Notes: a model not told the origin generated them from the sequence alone. Positions 25,635 to 34,603 are shown, counted from the first letter of the stretch. The stretch is 64,000 nucleotides of DNA from Cupriavidus pauculus (GCF_022179805.1 NZ_BPUO01000019.1:51919-115918); one strand, 5' to 3'. Translations and numbers: made by a program.

Positions 25635-27041
25635 CTACAGAATGCGACCAGGATTGAGGATGCCATTCGGATCTAGCAGCCGCTTGAGATCGGCCATCAT
25701 CTCCAATTCCTCAGGCGAACGGCTATAGTCAAGAAAGTCCTTCTTGATAATGCCGATGCCATGTTCCGCGGAGATTGCGCCGCTCGCGTGCCGAACGGCG
25801 GAATAGACCAGTTCCTCGACACGATGGAGATCGTCACCGGTGTGCGGGCCAGACAGCACGTGAAGATTGCCGTCACCGATGTGGCCAAAGAAAAGGTGGC
25901 GCTGACCGGGAAACGCTTCGTCAAGCATCTGACGAGCGGACTTGACGAAGCGGTCCATGGAAGCCATTGGCACGCTGACATCGAACGCCGCATGGGGCTT
26001 CATTTCTGCCAGCAGCTCTCCCACGGACTCGCGATATGCCCAGAGCCCTTCTGCGTCATCGAGCGATTGTGCGACGATGGCGTCTTCCACCTCGCCGGCC
26101 TCCAGCACTCGCTCGAGAAACTGTTCCAGCGCCTGTCGCTCGATCGATTCGTCGTCACCAAGGCACTCGATCAGTACATACAGAGGAAATTCCTGGCCAA
26201 ACAGCGGCCTCAGGTCGGAAACCATCTCGGCAGCAGCCATGAAATCGCTCCACATCACCTCGAAAGCGGAAAGCGTCGGCAATGCCGCTCGGCTCAGACG
26301 TATCAGCTTGGCTGCTGCGTCGAACGAAGATAGCGCGCAGAGCGCCGTACACGAGCCCCGAGGCTTGGGAAAGAGCTTGACCACCAGTCTAGTAATCACC
26401 CCGAGCGTCCCCTCACTTCCGATGAAAAGATGCTTGAGATCGATACCTGTGGTGTTCTTGGTCATACCATTGAGCATCGTCATCAAGCGACCGTCAGGCA
26501 GTGCCACTTCAATACCAAGCACCAAGTCCCGCATCGTTCCATAGCGGATCACCCGGTTCCCGCCTGCATTGACGGCCGCGTTGCCCCCTACCTGGCAAGA
26601 GCCTCGAGCGCCGAGATCCAGCGGGAAGTACCAGCCCTGCTCTTCCACCTGTTGCTGTAGTTCTTCCAGAACCACCCCAGCCTGTACGGTAGCGGTGCCG
26701 CCAACTGCATCGATCAGATCGATGCGGTTGAGTTTCGCTAGCGACAAAGCGAACTCGTGATCTTGAGGGGTCGCGCCACCTGCGAGCCCCGTCAATCCGC
26801 CCTGCACGACGACCTTCTGTCCCGCCTCATTACAGAGCTTCAATACCGTGGCGACTTGCTCCGGCGTCCTTGGAAACAGAACAACAGGAGGCGCATGTTT
26901 CCGCGCTTCGCTCCAATCGCCGGCATGCGCGGTAGTGATGGATGGATCGCGCACGACGACTTCGGCGCCTAACGCTGAAGTCATCGCTGCGAGGAGATCT
27001 TCGAATGGTTGATTCATGTTTGCTACGTTATCTACGGCCAT
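25635..27041 (-). CDS. FAD-linked D-2-hydroxyacid dehydrogenase (GlcD/DLD family)
   Basis: A 468-residue flavoprotein. An N-terminal PCMH-type FAD domain (PPVVLFPRTPEQVATVLKLCNEAGQKVVVQGGLTGLAGGATP, about residues 50-95) is followed by a C-terminal FAD-oxidase domain with HIGDGNLHVLSGPH and the terminal GAISAEHGIGIIKKDFL motif. It oxidises a D-2-hydroxy acid (lactate, glycolate or 2-hydroxyglutarate are typical). Start at 27041 or eight codons later; neither has a strong ribosome-binding site. It follows the MFS gene by three bases, so the transporter probably imports its substrate. Confidence 0.92.
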   Translation of the reverse strand: MAVDNVANMNQPFEDLLAAMTSALGAEVVVRDPSITTAHAGDWSEARKHAPPVVLFPRTPEQVATVLKLCNEAGQKVVVQGGLTGLAGGATPQDHEFALSLAKLNRIDLIDAVGGTATVQAGVVLEELQQQVEEQGWYFPLDLGARGSCQVGGNAAVNAGGNRVIRYGTMRDLVLGIEVALPDGRLMTMLNGMTKNTTGIDLKHLFIGSEGTLGVITRLVVKLFPKPRGSCTALCALSSFDAAAKLIRLSRAALPTLSAFEVMWSDFMAAAEMVSDLRPLFGQEFPLYVLIECLGDDESIERQALEQFLERVLEAGEVEDAIVAQSLDDAEGLWAYRESVGELLAEMKPHAAFDVSVPMASMDRFVKSARQMLDEAFPGQRHLFFGHIGDGNLHVLSGPHTGDDLHRVEELVYSAVRHASGAISAEHGIGIIKKDFLDYSRSPEELEMMADLKRLLDPNGILNPGRIL

Positions 27042-27044
27042 CGA

Positions 27045-28355
27045 TCAGGAGTTCTTGGCGCCGTTGTCGCTCCTGACCCAGAAGACGATGAAGCTCGACA
27101 GAACCAGGAACACTGCAATGACGTACAGCGCAATATTGGTGTTCCCGGTGCGGTCGGCGATCCAGCCGACCATGTACGGACTGACAAAACCAGCAAGATT
27201 GCCGATGGAATTGATCAGGGCCACACCCGCAGCGGCGGCGATGCCACCAAGGATGGCCGTGGGGACACGCCAGAACACAGGCGCCAGGCATTGCAACCCC
27301 ATGCAGGCAATCGTTAGCGCAGCAAGTGAAACAACGCGGTTGTGACTGAACAGCGCGCTAGCCACCAAGCCCAATGCCGCGACGGCACACGGGACGAGAT
27401 AGTGCCAGCGATGTTCGCCATGACGGTCGGCGCTGCGGCCAACGACAAGCATTGCCGCGATACCGAAAGCGTAGGGAATTGCTGACAGCATTCCGATATC
27501 CAGCGGGGAGGCCACACCCATGCGCTTGATGATCGACGGCAGCCAGAAGCTGAATCCGTATTGACCCATTGCCGCGCCAAAGTACGCAAGCGCAAGCCAC
27601 CAGACCACGGAACGCCTGAAGGCATCCCCAAGTGATACCGATGTCTTCTGCTTGCGATCCGCATCGATATTGGCCTTCAGCAGACCGCGCTCTGCCGCGC
27701 TGAGCCACTTCGCGCTATCGATGCTGTCATCGAGATAGAAGAGAACCGCTATGCCGACGACCAGCGAGGGCACACATTCAATGAGGAAGAGCCATTGCCA
27801 TCCCGCGAGTCCCGCACGTCCATTGAAGGACGAGAGAATCCAGCCGGAGAGCAGACCGCCGAAGACCCCAGCGATCGGAATAGCAGTCATGAAGCGTGCG
27901 ATGACGCGGCTCCTGCGATTTGCGGGATACCAGTACGTCAGGTACAGAATGATGCCCGGGAAGAAGCCGGCTTCTGCAGCGCCGATCAGAAACCTCACCA
28001 CATAGAACGCGGTGGTGGACTGTACGAAAGCCATCACACCAGTGAGGACTGCCCAGGAAATCATGATTCGAGCAATCCACCGCCGGGCGCCCACGCGGTG
28101 CATTGCGAGGTTGCTTGGCACTTCGAAGATGAAGTAAGCCAGGAAGAAGATGCCGGCGCCGAGACCGTAGATCTGCTCGCTCCAGCCAAGGTCCGACGAC
28201 ATCTGAAGCTTCGCAAACGCGATGTTGACGCGATCCAGGAAAGCGATAACGAAACACAGACAGAGAAACGGAATCAGGCGCCACGTTACCTTCGTGTAGG
28301 CCTGATCTTCGACAGCGGCCTCGGTTTCGAGGGGCGCAAGGAAAGGGAGTGCCAC
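27045..28355 (-). CDS. MFS transporter, anion:cation symporter (ACS) family
   Basis: 436 residues from a GTG at 28355, which has GGAGACAATCCCC directly upstream; the open frame extends to 28412 without such a site. Twelve membrane segments; RLIPFLCLCFVIAFLDRVNIAFAKLQM is the ACS/hexuronate-tartrate transporter start, and FLIGAAEAGFFPGIILYLTYWYPANRRSRVIA is the hallmark of the family. It imports an organic anion, most likely the hydroxy acid used by the following FAD dehydrogenase. It is divergent from a LysR gene. Confidence 0.93.
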   Translation of the reverse strand: MALPFLAPLETEAAVEDQAYTKVTWRLIPFLCLCFVIAFLDRVNIAFAKLQMSSDLGWSEQIYGLGAGIFFLAYFIFEVPSNLAMHRVGARRWIARIMISWAVLTGVMAFVQSTTAFYVVRFLIGAAEAGFFPGIILYLTYWYPANRRSRVIARFMTAIPIAGVFGGLLSGWILSSFNGRAGLAGWQWLFLIECVPSLVVGIAVLFYLDDSIDSAKWLSAAERGLLKANIDADRKQKTSVSLGDAFRRSVVWWLALAYFGAAMGQYGFSFWLPSIIKRMGVASPLDIGMLSAIPYAFGIAAMLVVGRSADRHGEHRWHYLVPCAVAALGLVASALFSHNRVVSLAALTIACMGLQCLAPVFWRVPTAILGGIAAAAGVALINSIGNLAGFVSPYMVGWIADRTGNTNIALYVIAVFLVLSSFIVFWVRSDNGAKNS

Positions 28356-28429
28356 GGGGATTGTCTCCAGGTTCGAATAGTTTTGACAGCGACCCGAGTC
28401 TGCACCGTGCAATCCGACAAGACAATCGA

Positions 28430-28450
28430 TTAATCCTGATCTATTATTAA
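28430..28450. promoter_or_regulatory. AT-rich dyad in the divergent MFS/LysR promoter
   Basis: TTAAT-N11-ATTAA, perfect 5-bp arms with LysR-type spacing, between the MFS start (28355) and the LysR start (28476). It probably serves both promoters. Confidence 0.4.
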
Positions 28451-28475
28451 GCCATACTGTTCAATAGATGATGCC

Positions 28476-29429
28476 GTGCCCACTCCGCGTTTCACTCCCC
28501 GGCAACTCACGGCGTTCCTTGCAGTAGCGGATGTCCGCAACTTTGGCAAGGCAGGTGAACGCTTGAGTCTCACGCCTTCCGCAGTCAGTCAGCTAATCGC
28601 AGAGTTGGAGTCGGCCGTGGGCTTTCGGTTGTTCGATCGGACTACGCGCAGCGTCACGCTATCCCCCGCAGGTCGCGAGTTCATTCCGTCAGCGCGTAGT
28701 GTTCTCAAGCATTTCGAGCTCGCGCAATCGGCGGCAGACGACATCCGAAACCGGGCCGCCGGTGTCGTCCGCATCGCGGCTCCGATGGTGATTGCAGGCA
28801 CGATCCTGCCCGACGCAATACGGGCATATGCCGAGCAATACCCTAAAGTTGTCATACGCATCCGCGATGCGGCAGTAGATAACCTCATCGACATGGTGGC
28901 AAACGCCGACGTTGATATTGCCGTCGGTCCCGACCAATATGGCGATGACAGCGTTACTCGAATCAGTCTTTTCAAGAGCTCGTGGGTATTGTGGTGCGCA
29001 CCGGACCATCCCCTAGCGAAGCGAAAGACAGTCGTGTGGGCCCAACTTCGCCAGCACGCCGTGGTCGCTGCGGGTCACGACTACGAGCGAAACGTCTCGC
29101 TGATGCATGCTGGCGCCGCCGAAGGCGAACGCATTGCCCCCATTGACGTCGTAGATAACGTCAGCACGGCCCTCGGAATGGCCGCGGCGGGTATCGCGCT
29201 GACGTTGGCGCCGGCCTATGTCGGTCTACTTGCGAACAAGCTTGGGCTGGTAATGAGGCGCATTGTTGATCCGGAAGTCGTGCGCCACGTGTGTCTTTAC
29301 TATTCGTCCACCCGTGCGGCGTCCCCGGCTGCCCAGGGCTTCCTTGAACACCTCGTGACATGGCTTGAAGGCAAGGACACCCTGGGAATACCAAAAAGGG
29401 CGACAAAGGACGCTCCTTCAGGTAGCTAA
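28476..29429 (+). CDS. LysR-family transcriptional regulator
   Basis: A 317-residue LTTR starting with GTG at 28476 (MPTPRFTPRQLTAFLAVADVRNFGKAGERL). The HTH spans about residues 20-60 and ends in TPSAVSQLIAELESAVGFRLFDRTTR; the C-terminal part is the effector domain. It is divergent from the MFS-FAD dehydrogenase-hydroxylase operon, which it presumably activates in response to a pathway acid. Confidence 0.93.
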   Translation: MPTPRFTPRQLTAFLAVADVRNFGKAGERLSLTPSAVSQLIAELESAVGFRLFDRTTRSVTLSPAGREFIPSARSVLKHFELAQSAADDIRNRAAGVVRIAAPMVIAGTILPDAIRAYAEQYPKVVIRIRDAAVDNLIDMVANADVDIAVGPDQYGDDSVTRISLFKSSWVLWCAPDHPLAKRKTVVWAQLRQHAVVAAGHDYERNVSLMHAGAAEGERIAPIDVVDNVSTALGMAAAGIALTLAPAYVGLLANKLGLVMRRIVDPEVVRHVCLYYSSTRAASPAAQGFLEHLVTWLEGKDTLGIPKRATKDAPSGS

Positions 29430-29500
29430 CTCTCCAATCGAGCGGCGGTAATGAGCTTCCTATCGGCCTTTCGTCACTAGGTATGGCATTGGCAGAGAAG

Positions 29501-29516
29501 GGTCGGTCAGCGACCG
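29501..29516. repeat. Dyad repeat GGTCGGTCAGCGACCG, copy A
   Basis: A 16-base word containing GGTCG/CGACC arms around GTCAG. It is identical to 47621-47636 and one base different from 32739-32754. Copies A and B each lie 60-120 bases upstream of one of the two recombinase genes. Confidence 0.6.
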
Positions 29517-29621
29517 CCTGAACAAAGCGTCAAGGCACGCGTGGCGCATCCGACTAACCGTCATGAGCGAAGATCTGCAGGGCGAGCAAACTGGTCCTCC
29601 CTTGGTTCGAAAGGAGCTGAT

Positions 29622-30244
29622 CATGGAGACGATTCACCCGCCACCCCGCGTGCGCCGTGGAATAAGGGTAAGCTCACTGGACAAAAGCCGCCGCTCAAGC
29701 TCTGCGAGATCTGGGCGATTCGCACAAGGCTGAAAATGTCGTCGAACCATCGTGAGCTCGCACTGTTCAATCTCGCGATCGACAGCAAGCTTCGGGCATG
29801 TGATCTCACTAGGCTGTGCGTACGAGACGTTTGTCAGGGCAGCCGCGTCGGTGCTCGAGCGACGGTGATCCAGCAGAAGACGCACAGGCCGGTCCAGTTC
29901 GAGATTACGGAGCAGACCCGATCAAGTCTTGAAGCATGGATCGCCGACCGCGGATTGCGTTCATCCGATCCATTGTTTCCAAGTCGGATCCACGCCTCGG
30001 CCCACCTGTCGACCCGTCGGTACGCCAGGATTGTGCATCGCTGGATTGCGTCCGTCGGCTTAGACGACACCGCGTACGGCACCCACACTATGCGGCGAAC
30101 CAAAGCATCGCTCATCTACCGCGCACCAAAAACCTTCGAGCTGTCCAATTACTGCTTGGCCACACGAAGCTGGAGAGCACGGTTCGTTACCTCGGCATCG
30201 AGGTTGACGACGCCATCGAGATGGCTGAGCAGACTGAAGTGTGA
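29622..30244 (+). pseudogene. Orphan tyrosine recombinase, copy 1 (two frameshifts)
   Basis: About 205 residues when read across the breaks. The conserved stretch WNKGKLTGQKPPLKLCEIWAIR, box I region LFNLAIDSKLRACDLTRL (with the catalytic Arg) and THTMRRTKASLIYR (HxxR) is followed in another frame by NLRAVQLLLGHTKLESTVRYLGIEVDDAIEM, carrying the last His and the catalytic Tyr. A 1-base loss lies just before AAAAA at about 30129. A second lesion, relative to copy 2, is a 4-base loss between the ATG (29622) and the TGG at 29658. AAAGGAG precedes the ATG. It belongs to the small stand-alone recombinase group common in proteobacterial genomes. Confidence 0.8.
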
Positions 30245-30280
30245 CAAACCGCTGGCCGGCGAGCTGGCGCTTGTCGGCCA
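29658..30280 (+). repeat. 623-bp direct repeat, copy 1
   Basis: Matches 32851-33473 base for base at an offset of 3193 except at three positions that I can find (29678, 30054, 30265). It covers nearly all of the recombinase pseudogene plus 36 bases beyond its stop. Confidence 0.9.
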
Positions 30281-30541
30281 ACAAAGGACGTTGGCACTAG
30301 ACCGCGGTCGGTCCGCTTACCACACTATAGCGGTCGCTTGAGGCGGACGGCGTGCATCATAGCGACTACGCCCATAACACTTTCCCGCACTTGACGCCGC
30401 CGAGACAGGAAGTCCAGGGCTTGTCTTCATCAAGCGGGGTATCGAGGGGGCACCGTGCGTGAGAATCCCTACCAGTTCTCTGCCCTGCTCGAACAGCATC
30501 TTCCGCACGCTGTTGGGCGAATAGCGATTATCGCCGAGCCG

Positions 30542-30949
30542 TCAATCGAGTCCTCGGCACTCGTACTCCGGGAACAGTGGGGAGGCTCCCGGCTTCCCAG
30601 CCTCGATCCACGCGAGTTTTCCTTGCAGGAACGCCAGCGCACTATCCAGATGAGCACGCCTGTCTTCCAGCTTGGCGATCTGTGTGCGCAACACCTCCAC
30701 CGTTCGTGTTGCCGATCTCGCTCCGGACCGGTATTCATTGTTCAGCGCCGCGATCTCATCGAGCGAATATCCCAATGACTTCTGCAGAAGGATCATTCGA
30801 GCGGCTGTAACGTCATCCGTCGAGAAGATCTGGTACGGATTCCGGCCGCCGGCTGTGCCCCGCCTAGGCTTCAGCAGGCCCTTGGTCACATAGAAACGAA
30901 CCGTCTCCGCTGAAAGCCCAGTTTCCCTCGAAAACTCGGATATCCGCAT
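30542..30949 (-). CDS. MerR-family transcriptional regulator
   Basis: 135 residues from the ATG at 30949, preceded by AGGAG; the frame opens further at 31111. The N-terminal MerR HTH (MRISEFSRETGLSAETVRFYVTKGLLKPRR) and wing (RNPYQIFSTDDVTAARMILLQKSLGYSLDEIAAL) are followed by a coiled-coil dimer helix (TRTVEVLRTQIAKLEDRRAHLDSALAFL). The C-terminus lacks the paired-Cys metal loop of CueR or ZntR, so a redox, aldehyde or drug ligand is more likely. It is divergent from the aldo/keto reductase, whose promoter has MerR geometry. Confidence 0.93.
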   Translation of the reverse strand: MRISEFSRETGLSAETVRFYVTKGLLKPRRGTAGGRNPYQIFSTDDVTAARMILLQKSLGYSLDEIAALNNEYRSGARSATRTVEVLRTQIAKLEDRRAHLDSALAFLQGKLAWIEAGKPGASPLFPEYECRGLD

Positions 30950-30959
30950 TCTCAACTCC

Positions 30960-30990
30960 TTGACTCTGTAGCTAACTACACGCTTATAAC
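30960..30990 (+). promoter_or_regulatory. MerR-type promoter of the aldo/keto reductase gene
   Basis: -35 TTGACT (30960-30965) and -10 TATAAC (30985-30990) are separated by 19 bp, the over-long spacer typical of MerR-activated promoters. The dyad TGTAG-CTAA-CTACA (30967-30980) lies in the spacer. It drives the gene at 31023; the divergent MerR is the expected activator. Confidence 0.8.
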
Positions 30991-31022
30991 AACGGACTCT
31001 ACCTTCAATCGGAGCCTGATGG

Positions 31023-32006
31023 ATGCAAATCCCTACCCCTTCTTTACCCAAGGTTCGCCTCGGCACGGCCGGGCTGCTTGTCGGCATGCAAGGCCTGGGC
31101 TGCATGGGCATGAGCGAGTTTTACGGTGACACCGATACCTCGCAGGCGCGTGCCACGCTCGATCGTGCACTGGCACTGGGCGTAACGCTATTCGATACCG
31201 CCGACATGTATGGCTTGGGAGCCAACGAATCCTTTCTTGGCGATTTTTTTCGCGCGCATCGAGAGGACGTCGTCGTCGCGACCAAGTTCGGCTACACGCG
31301 AACAGCAACTTGTCCCGACGACTGGAGCATCAGCAATCGCCCGGACTACATCCGCGAGGCCGTGGATCGCTCTCTCAAGCGCATGGGTGTCGACACCATC
31401 GACCTGTACTACATGCATCGCCGCACCCTGGACGTTCCGCTTGATGAGTCGATCGGGGCGATGGCCGAACTGGTGAAGGTCGGAAAAGTGCGGGCGATCG
31501 GTCTTTGCGAGGTGACGGCGGAGGAATTGCGACTTGCACACGCGATCCACCCGATTGCCGCGTTGCAGTCCGAGTGGTCAGTCTTCAGCCGGCAGATTGA
31601 ACGAGAGGTCGCCCCCGTCGCTGCCTTGCTGGGCATCTCTGTGGTTCCGTATGCGCCGCTGGGTCGGGGACTACTGACAGGCCGATCGTTTTCCGGACAA
31701 CTCACACCGGCCGACGCCCGCAACCAGTTCCCGCGCTTTCATCCCAAAAACCAGGAAGCAAACAGCCGCCTTGTGTCGACGCTGGAGGGCTTGAGTCGTG
31801 CTCGCGGCGTCACCACTGCCCAATTGGCTCTCGCCTGGTTGTATGCGCGGGCACGGCAACTGGGGGTGTCTATGGTACCGATCCCGGGCACGCGCCGGCC
31901 TGATCGACTGGAAGCGAACGTGGCTGCGACAAGCATTCAACTCAACGATCAAGAGATGGATGCCGTCGAGCCGCTGGCCAGTGCTGTGCAGGGCGCCGCC
32001 ATTTGA
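31023..32006 (+). CDS. Aldo/keto reductase
   Basis: A 327-residue AKR (YajO/Tas/AKR13-like). The TIM barrel shows GLGCMGMSEFYG (about residues 23-34), the catalytic Asp/Tyr region LFDTADMYGLGANESFLG (about 57-74), the Lys in VVVATKFGY and the C-terminal NADPH site SMVPIPGTRRPDRLEAN. It is NADPH-dependent and reduces aldehydes or ketones. It is controlled by the MerR-type promoter at 30960-30990, so it is probably an inducible detoxification reductase. Confidence 0.95.
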   Translation: MQIPTPSLPKVRLGTAGLLVGMQGLGCMGMSEFYGDTDTSQARATLDRALALGVTLFDTADMYGLGANESFLGDFFRAHREDVVVATKFGYTRTATCPDDWSISNRPDYIREAVDRSLKRMGVDTIDLYYMHRRTLDVPLDESIGAMAELVKVGKVRAIGLCEVTAEELRLAHAIHPIAALQSEWSVFSRQIEREVAPVAALLGISVVPYAPLGRGLLTGRSFSGQLTPADARNQFPRFHPKNQEANSRLVSTLEGLSRARGVTTAQLALAWLYARARQLGVSMVPIPGTRRPDRLEANVAATSIQLNDQEMDAVEPLASAVQGAAI

Positions 32007-32025
32007 TGGCGTGCGCCGACGCCGG

Positions 32026-32523
32026 TCAGTCGATGTGGAGATCTTGCAATTCAGCCAGCCCCTGTTCACGGGTGACCGCTGGGTTGTAAGCCAGCTCGCG
32101 GCAAGCCTTGGAGATATCAACGGTCACGGTGACGGCCGAAGGGGCTAGCGCTTGCAGCGTGACAGGCGGACACCAACGCCCCCCTGTCACGCCCGCGATA
32201 CGTTCGCCGATGGCGGCAATCGCGTAGACCAGCCATCGCGGGACCTTCTTGTCCGGCACCCGTCTGCCCTGGCTCTCGAGCATTGCGCTGACGAAGGTCC
32301 GGAACTCGATGGAATCGGCATCCGCGATGAAGTAGATCTCTCCGGGCGTACCTGCAATCAGTGCGCGTTCGATGCCGTGTACCAAGTTAGCGACATGCGT
32401 CGAGGATGTCATGTAGTGACCGCCGTCGATCCAGGCGAACTTCCCAGCAAGATGGTCGAATCGCTGACCCGGCATACCATCGGAACGGAGGAGTGTCCGA
32501 TCGAGGGCATTCCAAACGAGCAT
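32026..32523 (-). pseudogene. NAD-dependent epimerase/dehydratase, N-terminally truncated
   Basis: The remaining 165 residues correspond to the C-terminal half of a sugar-epimerase-like SDR (FAWIDGGHYMTSSTHVANLVHGIERAL, GEIYFIADADSIEFRTFVSAMLESQG, VDISKACRELAYNPAV). The Rossmann half with GxxGxxG and YxxxK is absent. Similarity appears to stop near 32550, about 230 bases from recombinase copy 2, so the 5' part was probably deleted during the rearrangement that placed that copy. Confidence 0.75.
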
Positions 32524-32738
32524 ACTCCGTAACGCCAGCCAGCGACTTGCTCGCCAGCACGGAAACAGACCCTTACAGGTAATCGTATCAGGGCTGGCGG
32601 CAACCGGAGATTAGGTGGTGCGAAAGATCAGACGTGGAAGCCGGGCGACATCGAGAAGGCCAAATGATGACTCCATGACCGTCGGAAAGGCACTCGACAA
32701 CAGTCAGTCAAGTTATCCCTTTCATCTGACCGAGAACG

Positions 32739-32754
32739 GGCCGGTCAGCGACCG
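32739..32754. repeat. Dyad repeat GGCCGGTCAGCGACCG, copy B
   Basis: One base different from copies A and C. Downstream it reads TCGGCGGCACAGG, matching TCGGCGACAGAGG after copy C, so the repeat unit is longer than the 16-base core. It lies about 60 bases upstream of recombinase copy 2. Confidence 0.6.
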
Positions 32755-32811
32755 TCGGCGGCACAGGTTTCGGAGCAAACTGATCTTTCCTTCGTTGGAA
32801 AGGAGATGATC

Positions 32812-33437
32812 ATGGAGATGTCCAATTCACCCGCCGCCCCGCGGGCACTGTGGAATAAGGGTAAGCTCACCGGACAAAAGCCGCCGCTCAAGCTCTGCGA
32901 GATCTGGGCGATTCGCACAAGGCTGAAAATGTCGTCGAACCATCGTGAGCTCGCACTGTTCAATCTCGCGATCGACAGCAAGCTTCGGGCATGTGATCTC
33001 ACTAGGCTGTGCGTACGAGACGTTTGTCAGGGCAGCCGCGTCGGTGCTCGAGCGACGGTGATCCAGCAGAAGACGCACAGGCCGGTCCAGTTCGAGATTA
33101 CGGAGCAGACCCGATCAAGTCTTGAAGCATGGATCGCCGACCGCGGATTGCGTTCATCCGATCCATTGTTTCCAAGTCGGATCCACGCCTCGGCCCACCT
33201 GTCGACCCGTCGGTACGCCAGGATTGTGCATCGCTGGATTGCGTCCATCGGCTTAGACGACACCGCGTACGGCACCCACACTATGCGGCGAACCAAAGCA
33301 TCGCTCATCTACCGCGCACCAAAAACCTTCGAGCTGTCCAATTACTGCTTGGCCACACGAAGCTGGAGAGCACGGTTCGTTACCTCGGCATCGAGGTTGA
33401 CGACGCCATCGAGATGGCTGAGCAGACTGAAGTGTGA
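32812..33437 (+). pseudogene. Orphan tyrosine recombinase, copy 2 (one frameshift)
   Basis: Starts at the ATG at 32812 after AAAGGAG. The N-terminus is intact (MEMSNSPAAPRALWNKGKLTG). It reads through the catalytic Arg and HxxR boxes, then carries the same 1-base frameshift as copy 1 just before AAAAA at about 33322, so the GHTKLESTVRYLG box with His and Tyr lies in the -1 frame, ending at 33437. Without a -1 slip the product loses its nucleophile. One amino acid (Val/Ile) differs from copy 1 within the shared region. Confidence 0.82.
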
Positions 33438-33473
33438 CAAACCGCTGGCCGGCGAGCGGGCGCTTGTCGGCCA
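32851..33473 (+). repeat. 623-bp direct repeat, copy 2
   Basis: Second copy of the segment at 29658-30280, with three substitutions (32871, 33247, 33458). Together the copies bracket the MerR, aldo/keto reductase and truncated epimerase genes, and could delete them by homologous recombination. Confidence 0.9.
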
Positions 33474-33547
33474 TTTGCAGCCATTTATACCTTCGCCTCG
33501 AAAAGGCTGAAGATCATCTCAAAGCGGCCACTGCGACAGGTAGCAAC

Positions 33548-34603
33548 CTAGTGGGCGTGTCGGTGGTGCACGTCTGGGTAGTGCGGATGCTTGTGCATGA
33601 GGACGTCGTGATGGTGCCAGTGTCTATGTGGTTCACGGCCATCCCACGGAAAATCGTGAGCATGCTGATGGTGCTCATCATGCCGGTGCGTATGGCTATG
33701 ATCCAGCGGCTCGTGCGTGTGCGCATGTTCGTGGCGCTCTCGCAAATGCAGCCAGACGCCGAATGCCATCAGTGCCGCGGCTAACCAGAACGCCACGCCA
33801 GGCTTCTCCGGCCAGATCGCAAACGAAATCAGTACGCCAAATAACGGGGCCACCGAGAAATACGCGCCGGTGCGCGCAGTCCCTAGCGTACGCAGCGCCG
33901 TGACAAACAGCGCCAGGCTGACGCCGTAACCCGCGAAGCCAACCAACATCGCTCCGCCAACGACAGGCAGCGATGGCATGGCGATCCCCTGCCCCAATGC
34001 CAGCGTCGTATTGCAGACGCCCGCGACAACGCCTTTGATGCAGGCCACAAGTAGCGCATCGTTACTCGAGACCTTGCGCGTGAGGTTGTTGTCGATCGCC
34101 CAGCAGAGGCAAGCTCCGACGATCAGCATTCCTCCAGCGGACATCTGCAAACTACCGGGCTGCCACGCCAGCACCAAGCCTCCGGCCACGATTGCAACCA
34201 TGCCGAGCACGATCTGACGGTCCGCATTCTCCTTGAACACGACCCATGCAATCAGTGCCGTGAACACGGCTTCCACATTCAGAAGCAACGACGCCGAGGC
34301 CGCGTTCGCCGTGACCAGACCAGTCATCAGCAATGCGGGACCAGCCACGCCGCCGGCAAGGATTGCCCCCAGCAACCAAAACCACTCGGACCTCGGTATG
34401 CCGGCTGCGTCGTGGGACCTCGACACGGTCCGCGCAAATCTGCGTAATGCAAGCACCAGCGCGAGTCCCAGTCCGCTGCCGAGGTACAGGAGGCCGGCGA
34501 GAAGCAGCGGCGAAACGGCGCCCGTCAAGTTTTTCGCCAGCGGCGTGCTGGCGCCAAACAAGATGGCCGCGAGCAAGGCGGGAGATGCGGTGCGAAGCGA
34601 CAT
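33548..34603 (-). CDS. DMT/EamA-family exporter with a polyhistidine C-terminal tail
   Basis: 351 residues from the ATG at 34603 (the frame opens with TTG at 34657). Ten predicted membrane segments in two EamA repeats (about residues 1-280): ILFGASTPLAKNLTGAVSP and GAILAGGVAGPALLMTGLVTANAASASLLLNVEAVFTALIAW. The last 66 residues contain 25 histidines, many as HxH or HH, ending HHRHAH. Such a tail should bind Ni, Co, Zn or Cu. It is divergent from the chromate operon across a promoter region of about 140 bp. The substrate is unknown; metal-linked export or sensing fits the neighbourhood. Confidence 0.88.
   Translation of the reverse strand: MSLRTASPALLAAILFGASTPLAKNLTGAVSPLLLAGLLYLGSGLGLALVLALRRFARTVSRSHDAAGIPRSEWFWLLGAILAGGVAGPALLMTGLVTANAASASLLLNVEAVFTALIAWVVFKENADRQIVLGMVAIVAGGLVLAWQPGSLQMSAGGMLIVGACLCWAIDNNLTRKVSSNDALLVACIKGVVAGVCNTTLALGQGIAMPSLPVVGGAMLVGFAGYGVSLALFVTALRTLGTARTGAYFSVAPLFGVLISFAIWPEKPGVAFWLAAALMAFGVWLHLRERHEHAHTHEPLDHSHTHRHDEHHQHAHDFPWDGREPHRHWHHHDVLMHKHPHYPDVHHRHAH

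Noticed and set aside
29541..30341. A functional 266-residue recombinase as one frame
   Set aside because: The single open frame lacks the final His/Tyr box, which lies in the -1 frame, and its N-terminus is out of phase with the ATG that has the ribosome-binding site.
30542..30949. The MerR regulator as the copper activator of the cus operon
   Set aside because: It lacks the C-terminal Cys loop of CueR-type proteins and has its own divergent target with a different dyad.
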